DNA of 64,000 bases from Adiantum capillus-veneris (Eukaryota > Streptophyta > Polypodiopsida > Polypodiales > Pteridaceae): NCBI GenBank assembly GCA_014529385.2, contig CM043959.1, positions 61,579,753 through 61,643,752 on the forward strand, written 5' to 3'. The position numbers and the translations under genes are program-made. The notes below the pieces were generated by a model. That model was not told the DNA's origin, ran no database searches, and saw nothing but the letters and a program-made list of their open reading frames with translations. How positions within the stretch are numbered: position 1 is the first letter of the stretch; each line of letters opens with the position of its first letter. Positions 22,390-32,398 of this stretch are shown here, piece by piece.

Positions 22390-23966
22390 AGAAAAAGAAC
22401 AATACCTAAGTCAAGCACATGTTACCACAGTAGGACTTCGCTTTCCGGAAGACCAAACTATGCCTATTAAAAAAGTTTGAAGCATGGAGCATCAAAATCA
22501 TTGAACGTGCTCTAAATGGAGAGGCACATGAAGCAGCTCAAAGTATGATTGGGGAGCTATTTGTGTTGAGGACCAATTTACCTCTTTATCATGGCCGGGA
22601 AGGTTTGGCTCAAGAAGAGGAGATTTTGTTAACAGGAATCATTCCAAAGAACATTCCGAAGTCTAAGAAGTATGGTTTTGTGCGTAGAGCATACAGGTAC
22701 AAATTGATTGGTGATTTCTTGTACATGAAAGGGGCTGATCTCGTGTTGAAACGTGTACCTTGGTGGGAGGAGCTTTATAGATTTTTGGAAGACAATCATG
22801 AAGGCGCATGTGGCGGCCATTTTGCTCTAAAGATCACCTTGCATAAGATCTTGCAAGAGGGGTATGTAGTATGGCCTAGTTTGTACGAGGATGTTCACCA
22901 TTGGTGTAGGTCTTGCAATAGGTGTCAAGCATTTGGGAAGAGAGTGTTGAAGCCAGAGCTATGAAAAACCATTATGGCATTTGATGTGTTTGAAAAGTGG
23001 GGGATTGATGCAATAGGCCCGTTACCTACCACAAGGAGGGGCAAAAGCTATATTTTGACTGCAGTGGACTATCTCTCTAGATGGGCAGAGGCTATAGCAG
23101 TAAAACAAATCACTGCAAAGGATGTGGCAAAATTTGTGTATGATAGAATATGTTGCAAGTTTGGGGTGTCACTAAAGCTACTTTCAGATAAGGGGCCAGG
23201 ATTTAGAGCTAAATTGCTAGATTTTTTATGCGCAAAGATGAAGATTAGGCACCAGCATACCACGCCTTATTACCCGCAGTGTAATGGCTTAAATGAAAGA
23301 TTCAATGGTGAGTTGGTATAAATTCTTTCAAAAGTGACAGAACACCAAGGAAAGAATTGGGATTTTGAATTGCCTAGTGCATTATGGGCTTACCGTACTT
23401 CTGTGAAGACAGGTACAAGGTTTACTCCATTTCATTTGGTGTATGGAAAGGAAGCACTATTGCCTGTGGAGGTATAGTTGCCTTCAGTCAAGATGTTACA
23501 GAAGCTGCTTGGGCCGCCTAGTGATGCATTCAAAGAGAGGCTCTTATAGTTACAAGAGGTTCAACTGGATAGGATGAGCGCATTAGAACATTATGGGCAG
23601 ATGCAGGATAAGCCTTTGGCAAAGATAAATGAAAAGGTCAGGAGTAAGGGTATAAAGAAGCATGACTTGGTTTTGCGCTACAAAAATAAGCTGGACAACA
23701 CCTTCCAAAAGAAGTTTCAAATTAAGTGGGAAGGTCCTTTCAAGGTAGTGGAGTGTTTTCCGAATGGGACATATGAATTGGCTAACCTGGATGGGATTCT
23801 ACATAAGTCAAGGGTAAATGGATTTCGTTTTAAATTGTATCATGCCAGGTTAATGATGGTGGAGCAAGATGAGATGTCTGTGGAGCAAGTAATGTTGGTG
23901 AGGGATGAGGAGACCTGTGACGCGGCGAGTCTCATATCTCTTTTTGCTGCTGCTGATCATGAATGA
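22390..23966 (+). pseudogene. Element C integrase
   Basis: A zinc domain (22780-22960: NHEGACGGHF...CRSCNRCQAF) is followed by a TGA and then the core (22974-23321) with WGIDAIGPLP, LLSDKGPGF and CNGLNERFNG, so all catalytic acidic residues remain. Stops at 23319, 23477 and 23548 interrupt the path to the C-terminal domain (23574-23966), which shows the GPF/Y-type motif (IKWEGPFKVVECFPNGTYEL). No chromodomain is visible, as expected for a non-chromovirus. The enzyme would insert the cDNA copy into the genome. Confidence 0.85.
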
Positions 23967-23971
23967 TCTAG

Positions 23972-23994
23972 CAGGCTAGGGGATGGGCAAATTA
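23972..23994 (+). promoter_or_regulatory. Element C polypurine tract
   Basis: A purine-rich run AGGCTAGGGGATGGGCAAAT lies directly before the 3' LTR start TGTCAGG at 23995. This is the expected place for priming plus-strand DNA synthesis. Confidence 0.6.
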
Positions 23995-25144
23995 TGTCAG
24001 GAGTTTTTTGGAGAAAGGGATTGTGCATATGTATATACACATGCATGGTGCATCAAATAAAGGATTTCCCATTTTCCAAAGCTAGGTGGTTCCGTGGGGC
24101 CCACATGTGTACAGGTAGGACAGGGTATATATAGTGCATCGATTTTCACTATTACCAGTACCAGTGTGTTTTTTCTATAATAATGAAGAGTTGGTAGCAC
24201 GTAAAACTTCTCGAGGAAGCTATCCACGGGCCGATGACATGAGGTAAGCAGGTGCACCAGATGGCATCTAGTGGTGTCAGGAGGTCGAATGGGGTCAATA
24301 TTTGCATGTGGATGAGTACGAACAGGACGTGGATGTTTTCTTGTGATAATTATGCAGAAAGGTCACCATGAGGACCATATTTAGGGGCCACTTCACGTGG
24401 TTGTGGGATGCATTATTGGAAAAAGTTGGGTGCCAGGTGTGCGGATGGATGCAGTAGGGTGACAACTATGCACTGTGAGGCCAGTTTTTGGCTTGTTCGG
24501 GGTCTGTTTGAGGTCAACTAAAAGGCCAAAGCTGCCCAAGTAATAAAGCTAAGTGTGGGAACTGAAAAACTAGAGAGAAGACCAGAAAAAAAGTGGAGAG
24601 AAGAGGAGGAACAACCGCAACTGTGTTTTTACTGTTTTTGGAGCCTGTTTTGGCCGTAAACTGCTCATCTGAGGTCGGATTTGAGCACTTTGACATTGTA
24701 AATTGGGGTTTTAGGCCGTTCCAGACATGATGGCGCTGTCCATTTTGCCAAATTAATCACAGTTTTTTTGTTGTTTTTGCTGTGTAAGTTTCTCCTATGA
24801 GCAAAGGTTCTGCTCCAGTTTGTGATTGTATGTGGCATATTTTACTTATATTGCGTGAGCTATTTGCCCCATTGGTGTTGCCCCAAGATCAATTGTATCT
24901 AAACATCAGAAATTCTCATCTTTTGAGCTGAGTTTTTTGGGCGTGTGTGTCTGTGTCTCTCTCTGTCTAGAGTGGGTAAATGGATAGTCTCTCTCCTCTC
25001 ACTCCATAGGTGTGTTCCCTGTCTCGGCCAGGTGGGTTGTGTAAGCCGAGTGGTGCCCCATAGTGTGTGTGTGTGCGTGTGTATCATCCCAAGAGTGTGT
25101 GTCGGGTCATTATAGAGGTGCTCTGTGTGTTTCCATCTCGCTCA
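23995..25144 (+). repeat. Element C 3' LTR
   Basis: It is 1150 bp from TGTCAGGAG to CTCGCTCA. It matches the 5' LTR with scattered substitutions and keeps the 57-bp and ~110-bp segments that the 5' LTR lost. A TATATATA stretch near 24126 is absent from the 5' LTR. A TG microsatellite lies at 25062-25083. Confidence 0.85.
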
Positions 25145-25429
25145 CAGCGGGTTGCCAAGTTCAATCAAAACCTACCAGACAAGAAGATAGAGGAAGGAGA
25201 CCTGGTCATGAATTACGAAATCTACCTCGATTTCACATTCCAGAAGAAGTGGATAGGTCCATATAAAGTGTGGAAGGCCTTTTCGAATGGGACATATCAA
25301 CTTGTAAGAGAAAATGGCAAGCTTCTTAGGAGCAGGGTGAACGGTGTGCGGCTCAAACTGTACTTTGAGAGGGATTTAGTGCCAGAGGTGCAACAAATTG
25401 TAGTCAAGGAGGGTGGGCAACCCACCTAG
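25145..25429 (+). pseudogene. B1 integrase C-terminal domain (resumed after element C)
   Basis: This resumes B1 exactly where it was interrupted: RVAKFNQNLPDKKIEEGDLV, then KKWIGPYKVWKAFSNGTYQL (GPY-type motif), ending EGGQPT and TAG. B2 has the same domain at 38604-38915. A frame open from 25067 fuses about 27 LTR-encoded residues to it; this is an accident of insertion. Confidence 0.9.
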
Positions 25430-25595
25430 AGCATTCCGTGTGCAACAAAAATCAGATGAAGCTTTTGTACATTGCTTGTACATACAATTATGGTTTTGTG
25501 AGTGCTTTTAATCGTCAAATGGTATGCCAGTTTCAAAGTTGTGTACATATGCTTTTGGTCGAACATAATTATTCAACAAGGGGGTTGGGCAATGA
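25430..25595 (+). other. B1 3' untranslated region with polypurine tract
   Basis: Non-coding sequence between the pol stop and the 3' LTR. It ends in AACAAGGGGGTTGGGCAATGA, a polypurine-like run directly before TGGTGCATCC. B2 has the same arrangement (AACGAGGGGGCTGGACAATGA before 39082). Confidence 0.7.
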
Positions 25596-27549
25596 TGGTG
25601 CATCCAATGTTGGTAAAAGCTAGGAGATGGTCTATGGTAGGCACTGGCAATAGGCAAGTGCAATGTAGAAGCCTAGGGCAAGTGCCAAGGACCTCGACAA
25701 CCAAAGGGTAGTGGAAAAGTATGTCTAAAGCGGCTTTTTAGGCCAAAAGTCCTGCGGGATGGTCCAAATGGGATGCAGATGAAGGTGTCCAAAATGCAAA
25801 GTCAGAGCTCTAGAATGTAGTGTTTAGTGTGCTCTAGAAGCTGGTCGAGACGGCTCCTCAAACGGAGCCCCGGTGTGCAAGATACTGAAGTTTAAAGGCA
25901 GAGTGTATAGCAGATCCCCGACAGGCAGGGTAGTTGGGGGTGTCCCATGTAGGTGTCAATGGATACATGTGTAGAGCTCGAGTTGCAAAGCATGCTTGTC
26001 TTCTCAGATTGCCGACCAGAGCTCTGGTTAGCAAGTTATGGTCGATTCAAATATTTCCCGGGGATCCGATCTGAGCCCATTTCACCGCGTTGGAGGATGT
26101 GCCATCTGGCATCTTTTGGGCCTAGCCAAAGTTCTCGGTGATAAGGTGCATCATGTGGAGCTAGTCGGAGTCGATGGCATGTGAATCTGATGTCAGAGAG
26201 CGGAGAAATGACCGATCGAAGTTGGCAGTTTGGGGTGAATGTGAGGGCTAGATGTTTTTTTTTCGGTTTGGGGTGGCCTGTTCAAGGCCAGGACGAAGTC
26301 GGTTTGTGGATCCGGTATGTACGCTCCAAGTCTAGAATGTGGGGTTTCGGTGGACCTTTACCGGGTGACCATGGGGCCCTTTAGCACTCGATGACAGTCG
26401 ATCAAGCATGTTCAAAAAAACATGAAGCTTTTGGTGAAAAAATGAGGACCTTTTTGTGGGCTTAAGAGGCCTTTTGACTAGCAGCTACCACATGCTAGAG
26501 GGGCAAACCCATATGCATTACCATGAGGCAGTGGCATAGGGTATAAGGGCTGCAAAGGGGCACCATTTGGATGTATTGAGGCGAGAAATGAGCTCCATGA
26601 GCTGCTGGCTGTGGCGAGAAGGTAGGCGGTGCTGTGCACGTGCAGTAGAGTAGCACAGCCGGCGTTTTTGGCCGTGTGGGACGGCGCAGTGGCACGCTTG
26701 CATGAGAAAGGGGGTCGACAGTCCATTCATGACGTTGCAGGCCGAATGGGCGTGTTCCCGCGGCCTTAAAAGGTTTTTTTGAAAGCAGAGAGGGGGGGGG
26801 GAGCATTAGCGATATCGCTAATGCCTCCCTGGGGTCTATTAGGAGGAGCATCCCACGGAGGGACAGTGAGCAAAAGGAGGAAAAAAGGGATGGGGTGGAC
26901 AAGAAATAGGCACTGAAGGAGCGGACAATGAGCATGGAGAGAGAGAGGGAGGCAGAGCCCGAGGGCGGCCAAGTGGGCCAAGCAAAGAGAAAAAGGGTCA
27001 GTAGAGGACGGACAAACCAAAGCAAAGGGCAAGGTTGAAGGCAGAGACCAAAGAGGGGCCAAATGGAGAGAGAAAAAGAAGAGGGAGGTGATAGAGGAGT
27101 CGGATAGAGAGAGAGTCAAAGGCAAGCCACTCCTTCGGTACATGTGACCTAGTGTACATGTTTTTTGAAGTGCAATCAAGCCACTGTTGCCCCCTCTTGC
27201 TGTTGTCTCCCCGTCCCCCCTTCTCTTTCTCCTGTTTTCATGTTTCCCCTCGGTGCCGGCTGTGTGGATGTGTGTGCCCCCCCGGACCAACGGTGTTTTG
27301 TGTGAGGGAATGAGGTTGAGTGGGTGTGTGTGTGTGTGTGTAAGGGTGGAGATAGGCTGTGGTAGCAGGTGTTCCTTGTGTGGTGGTTTTGTGGAGTGTG
27401 TGAGCAGTGGAAATTGGGCAGGCGGTGGTCTGCTAGTTCAAAGTGTTTCTTTGAAGGTGTTTTTCGAGAGGACAGGGGTGATGTGGATACCCTGAGCATA
27501 GAGAGGCCCTTGTGTTTGTGAGGGTGTGTTTCCCCATTCCCCCTCTCCA
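25596..27549 (+). repeat. B1 3' LTR, full length
   Basis: It is 1954 bp from TGGTGCATCCAATGTTGG to CCCCCTCTCCA. The same ending is seen in the B2 5' LTR (33741-33745). A perfect 22-bp palindrome lies at 26803-26824 (half-site GCATTAGCGAT) between a G run and a short CTCCC stretch. Many minus-strand open frames here (26478-27290) are by-products of its base composition. Confidence 0.85.
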
Positions 27550-27587
27550 ACGTCATCTTCATTCAAAATAACGTTCTCTTCCTTACA

Positions 27588-27650
27588 TATCGATCGATAC
27601 AATATCGATTGATATGTATTGATCGAAACAGTATATTGATCGATTTTGAC
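27588..27650. repeat. ATCGAT-rich short inverted repeats
   Basis: Just past the B1 right end the sequence has TATCGATCGATA (27588-27599, perfect palindrome), then three more GAT-CGA(T) variants (AATATCGATTGATATG, TATTGATCGAAAC, ATTGATCGATTTT) within 60 bp. Function unknown. Confidence 0.6.
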
Positions 27651-27834
27651 ATAGTATAAAAAGCCTAGATATGCGTGTTCTAGGTACAATTCCCTTCACC
27701 AAAGTATCAGATTACCCCCGACATAGAAAGGTTGAATTTTCAACTTAAAAAATCTTTTCATTTTTTAAGATAATAGATTATTTTTAATATTAAAACACTA
27801 AAAATAAAATAAATGGATAGATTTGAATCATCTA

Positions 27835-28110
27835 TAATTCTAAGCAATAGAAATTATTCTTTAGCTCTTTTGTTGTAGTATAAATAATGCTAAGCATTAG
27901 AGGCTATCTTTTTAGCTATAGTGTATTAGTGAGAATGTATAATTCTAAACATTAGAGGCTATACTCTTAGCTCTATTTGTTTTAGAATATACAAATAAAT
28001 AATTCTAAGCATTAGAGGTTATTTTTTTGGCTATAGTATCTTAGTGTGAATGTACATTAAAGGTTGTACTCTTAGCTCTATTTGTTTTAGAAAAGAGCAA
28101 TTAAAAGATT
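27835..28110. repeat. AT-rich ~55-bp repeat array
   Basis: Five degenerate units begin AATTCTAAGCATTAGAGGCTAT and continue TTAGCTATAGT or TTAGCTCTATTTGTTTTAG in alternation, so two units form a ~113-bp higher-order repeat. It lies upstream of the hAT transposase remnant. Confidence 0.7.
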
Positions 28111-28139
28111 ACCAAAGGTTATTTAAATTGTAATACTTC

Positions 28140-28650
28140 TATACTTGGTTGTTTGAGAGGGGTCTCCTACTTCTAAGTATGGATAAGATATATACATACA
28201 TGTAGGGTCTTTTGCTTGTCATGAAAAAATGTTCTTACCTCCATATAGACATAGAATAGTGCCTCTTGGTTGTTATGAGATGATTCTCTTACTTCCAAGT
28301 GAGGTTTAAGGTATGAAGTAGGATTTACGTGGTTGTTATCGAGCTTATGCTCTTACCTCTAAGTGAATATGGTAAATCACGTATAGAATTCAGTAGGTTG
28401 TGATCGAGCGAAAGCTCTTACCTCCTAGTGAATATTAGTCATGCATAGTAATTAGGAGTCACATGGATGTTATCGAGATCATGCTCTTACCCCTATGTTG
28501 ATATACAAATTAGAGACCTCATTTATTTTAGGGTCGATTGCTTGTGTTTGAGCAGTAGCTCCTACCTCCAAGAGACATAGATAGTGGAATGTGAGATGAC
28601 TCCGTCGCTCATCTAGGTTGTCTTGAGTAAACGCTCTTTACCTCCTTGTA
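28140..28650. repeat. Short hairpin repeat array (GAG-N6-CTC)
   Basis: At least seven units recur at 52-85 bp. Each has TTGTTAT-like sequence, then GAG-N6-CTC able to form a small hairpin, then TTACCTCC. Hairpins lie at 28155, 28277, 28341 (GAGCTTATGCTC), 28406 (GAGCGAAAGCTC), 28475, 28550 and 28625. They sit 200-700 bp before the hAT BED finger and could be the element's subterminal repeats; that is an inference. Confidence 0.7.
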
Positions 28651-28839
28651 GCTAGGAATGTCATATCCATTGGTCACTTTCCCTAAAATATTATCTTAAC
28701 ACTATTTATTCATCATTTTAATTTAGCAAATCATGTCTATGACCTTTTATCTTTCTCATTGCGCGATTATGGTAAAAATTTATAATCATAGTGTATCTAT
28801 TGATTAGAGGATATATTTTATTGAAGTCAAACATTGTTT

Positions 28840-30855
28840 GTGGAATGCAAACATTGTGGGTATAAGTAGCACACCACCACAACTCGCATCAAGGAACATT
28901 TATTTGGCACTAGCCCCAATGTGAAAAGATTGGGAGCACCACCTAAAAAAACAATGGGTCCATTTTGCAGGGTATGGAAAGAGATCCAAACAGGCATGAC
29001 TTATTTCTAAGAGACAGAAGGGTATGACAGGTGGGTCACCTGTCAACATAGAAGAAGTGAGTGTAGATCAAGAGGACGTCGACCTAGACAAGTACCTTCA
29101 ATGGGAACAACCCGAACACCCCAAAGTCCTTAAACTTTTCCAAATGGTGCCATGGGAGGGATGGATGCAAGTCTCGGGACATCCAGCAGAGCCGCTACAC
29201 CTGGGACTCTACATGCAACATTCACTTAACAAGACATGCTCGAATTGCATCTAAAGTAGACAAAAGACTTCATGGCTTGTGGAATCCCATTTAATGTCAT
29301 AAGAAATCCTATTTTCAAAGTTGCACTAATGTCAACTGTAAAAAAAGGATTCATCTATCTTTACTATAATAAAATGTGAACAGAGTATGTGGACAAAGTC
29401 AAGAGCAGTACAGAAGCAATCCTTAAGCAAACGGTGCTTGAATTTGTTCCAGCGTTTGGTTGTACCATAGCGCTCGATGGATGGACCAACTGTCAGAAAA
29501 AACCATTGATTAATATCATGGTAATTTTTGTCAAAAGTGTAATGTTTTAGGAGGCCATTGATAACTCAATGAAAGAGAAGACATCTCTCTAATTGACAAA
29601 GGTATATGAGCGAACTATCGCTTGACTGGGTAGATCCAAGAATGTGACATCTATTGTTACACATAATGCTTCTAACTACAAAGGAGCGGGTTTAGCCATT
29701 ATGGAAAAGTACTCAAAAATTACATGGCTTGGATGTGTAGCACACACCCTAAATTTACTCCTAAAGGATATCGGCAGATTATCATTCATAAAACAGGTCC
29801 TTATTGATGCCAATCACGTAGTCAAGTTTATACGGGAACATCAATTTATGTATGCTTTATTTCGCTCCAAGTATTTGAATAAAGAACTTCAAATTTTATA
29901 TGCCACACAATTCGCTACAACATACTATGTTTTAAATAATCTCATTGAAGTGAGAGCGGCTCTTACAGAAACTATTGCAGATCGCCGTTGGGAGGCTTGG
30001 CTCAGCAAGTATGCAAGCCACTACAAAGCAGCTCAAAAATGTGTGTCCTTGGTGCAATATCCTCTATTTTGGCGGAACATTGACAAACTTCTTGGGGTTA
30101 GTAAGCCCTATGTGGAACTAGTAAGGGTTCTCGACACAAGTAAGTTTGTCATTGGTAAGGTTTATTGGATCATGTCTGAGGTGCTACATGAAACCAAAGA
30201 ATACAACCACTACAATGCAAGGGAGAGAACACAGATCATGAAACTTGTGGAGAAACAATGGGCTCAAATGCACACACCATTGCATGCTTTTTCATTTGTC
30301 CTCGATCCAAAGTTTCAGATGAATGGAGAAGCTTCCACCAAAGAGGTAATGCGAGACTTTAGAAACGTCTGCTTGCAGTTGTTGTCAGGACCATGGCATG
30401 GATGCATTCCAACAGAGGGTGGATTATGCCAATAGGAAAGGAAATTTTGGAAATTCTTGGGTTCTTAATAGTGTAAAAAGGTTTTCAAGACCAATATAGA
30501 GGAGACATAGTTGAGTTACAACACGTGACGACCAGGGTGCAGTCACGACATCTAATGGTAGCTATGAGCGCAATTGGTCTTCTTATGATTTTGTGTACTC
30601 AGAGTGCAAAAATTGCTTAAGTCTTGCTTGTGCCATAGACCTTGTGTATGTCTTTTGTAACATGCATCTCATTCATGCACCCATAAAGATAGCCACATGG
30701 GCGATCGAAGTACACTTTGGAGTGCTTTAGACTCATGAAATAGTGGCGAAATAGAGGTGTAGCGACGATGAGATGGAGTGGGAAGTGGCTTTAGAATCTT
30801 CAGATAATGAAGAGGTTGATGACCTGGTGCCTGTGATAGATGGAAAAATGTAAAT
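28840..30855 (+). pseudogene. hAT-family transposase (BED finger, DUF659, C-terminal dimer domain)
   Basis: Domains run in normal order across several frames. A BED finger lies at about 28850-28960 (VECKHCGYK...TRIKEHL). The DUF659 region spans about 29275-29800 (ACGIPFNVIRNPIF, TIALDGWTNCQKKPL, THNASNYKGAGLAIM, WLGCVAHTLNLLLKDIG). An open helical part runs to 30435. The hAT C-terminal motif is at about 30553-30680 (ERNWSSYDFVYSECKN...DLVYVFCNMHLI). The end is acidic (ESSDNEEVDDLVP), stopping near 30852. Frameshifts and stops make it inactive. The BED Cys and His ligands, the DNASN-like motif and the WLGCVAHTLNL motif are typical of this family. I could not find its terminal inverted repeats. 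Confidence 0.85.
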
Positions 30856-31099
30856 ATCTTTTCGGATAGTGTATCTACTTTATCTCACTATTGAGCTAAA
30901 TATCTCACTTTTTTGAATTAAGAGCAACATGCACACCTTTGGACATCTTAAACAAAATGACATCCACAAACCAAATTCTCAACAAAGTCATTAATTAGCA
31001 ACTCCAAAAAGAATTCAATGCCATAAACATAGAGAGAATACAATGCCATTTCAAAAGAGGACAGGGTAATTGCCATTAAAATTTCTAACTACAGTTTAC

Positions 31100-31965
31100 A
31101 ATGTCTTCAAGAAACTGTGATATCCACTGCTTCTTCAAGATTTGGATTCAATGCTTCCTAAAGCATATCCACCATTTCTTGAATATCTGCCTCATGACTT
31201 GGTCCTACCTCCTCAGGCACGGGAGAGAGAGGACCATATCGCACTTCGTATCTGGTAAGTTTTTTGGATAAAACAACTACTTCTGCTTCTTTGGCTACCG
31301 ACTTCTCTTGTAGTGAGAGAATTCTCTCTCCTTGGCTGGCTAGTGTAGCCCCCTAAGACACGATATTAACAGTTTGGTCATCCTCTTCTGGTAGGAGCAC
31401 CACTGGCCTTTTTTGTGCAGGTGGATCTGCCTTCCCACAAGACGCTTGTGCCCTTTCTTTAGCTCTTCCAAGTTCGACACCAGCGTTGAAAGGACGGTCT
31501 GCCGAAAGGATGTGCTTCTTCATTATATATTGTACGAAGACTTGCTGGATGAAGCACATGGCAACTTAATTATTATTAGGTAGACTGTGCTCCTTTTGGA
31601 TGAAGCATAGAAGCAACACACGTGAAAGACCTTTGTGTTGGAAATTTGAGAGTTTCAATGGTGTCATTGCCTTGGCATGACCTGACCTCCTGAACAGTAC
31701 ATCTTTCAAAAAAAAAGAAGGGATAGCACTTGCGTATGTCCTCCAATTTCATCCGTTCACCCTCCAAATCTCGGGCTTCGCAGCCTTGACAAAGAATGCA
31801 GAGAGGTGTTGAGCCCCATAACGCAGGCTCTCCTCTCTGAGGATGTGTTGAGACTCCTCATGGTCAAGCTCACTATTGACATTGGGAGGAGCATATGGGG
31901 CTGCCATTTCCTGTCGAATCACATGATAATAAAATATTAGAATGAAACTATAGATACACATTAAT
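31100..31965 (-). pseudogene. Unrecognised protein remnant, partly coiled-coil-like
   Basis: Minus-strand pieces read, in order, AAPYAPPNVNSELDHEESQ, EGERMKLEDIRKCYPFFFF, MCFIQQVFVQYIMKKHILSA and, after a stop, LASQGERILSLQEKSVAKEA, the last with heptad-like spacing. I recognise no family. It lies between the hAT remnant and the B2 5' LTR and may be a decayed gene or transposon-carried sequence. Confidence 0.25.
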
Positions 31966-32398
31966 TAAATAACTACAATTGATGGTACAATCAATGTTCA
32001 ACATACACAATTTTAAAATTCACATCTCTCTCGTCACTTTGACAAAACCAATGTAATAAAATAGCATGAAATTTCAAGATAATGGACATGAGCCAAGCCA
32101 AAACTGTTTCATTGCAAATTATAGATACACTCTCAAATTACAAGGTATGATTTCAATCATTGGATGGCCTCAAGCCTGCACTATCTGGGAGCGTGCGACC
32201 AACATGCTTAATTCTTTGTAACATGCCGAGGAGATCATGTGAGGACTTGCACTAGGTGGGATTGGGCGATACACAAGTACGTAGGACTTCTTGAAAGCGT
32301 CTAAGGAAAGCAATATAATTAGTGTCATCATTCTTAGGTAAATATTTAAGGATTTCTTGAATGAGTTTAAAAAGGGAGTAGATATCTTGGCTGCATGT

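Larger units (their letters stand above)
16050..25144 (+). mobile_element. Element C: Tat-like Ty3/gypsy retrotransposon nested in B1
   Basis: It is bounded by LTRs at 16050-17034 and 23995-25144. The uninterrupted host sequence in B2 (38612-38630) reads AGAGAGAAGCGGGTTGCC. Here the left flank ends AAGCGG and the right flank resumes CAGCGGGTTGCC after the LTR end CTCA. That gives a duplicated GCGG or AGCGG, depending on whether the LTR ends at CTCA, CTCAC or CTCACA. The order is gag, CCHC, protease, RT, RNase H, second RNase H, integrase. The two RNase H domains are diagnostic of the Tat lineage. Defects are few (one frameshift in gag-pro, a TGG-to-TGA change in protease, some stops in pol), so it is younger than B1. 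Confidence 0.9.
11265..27549 (+). mobile_element. Element B1: Tat-like Ty3/gypsy retrotransposon with nested element C
   Basis: A 5' LTR (11265), gag, CCHC finger, protease, RT, RNase H, integrase and a 3' LTR (ends 27549) are all in plus orientation. Element C is inserted in the integrase at 16050. The sequence next to the LTR ends reads ACGT on the left (11261-11264) and ACGT on the right (27550-27553), a possible 4-bp target duplication. Without C it is about 7.2 kb. It has lost the end of its 5' LTR with the primer site, and a ~1.1-kb part of pol between RNase H and integrase. Copy B2 at 32.4 kb retains that part, including a second RNase H that places the family in the Tat lineage. Confidence 0.85.

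Noticed and set aside
26478-27290. Overlapping minus-strand frames of 70-176 residues rich in Leu, Ser and Pro
   Set aside because: They lie antisense in the B1 3' LTR, a GC- and purine-rich region, overlap each other in several frames, and have no motif. The same pattern appears in the B1 5' LTR (11700-11992).
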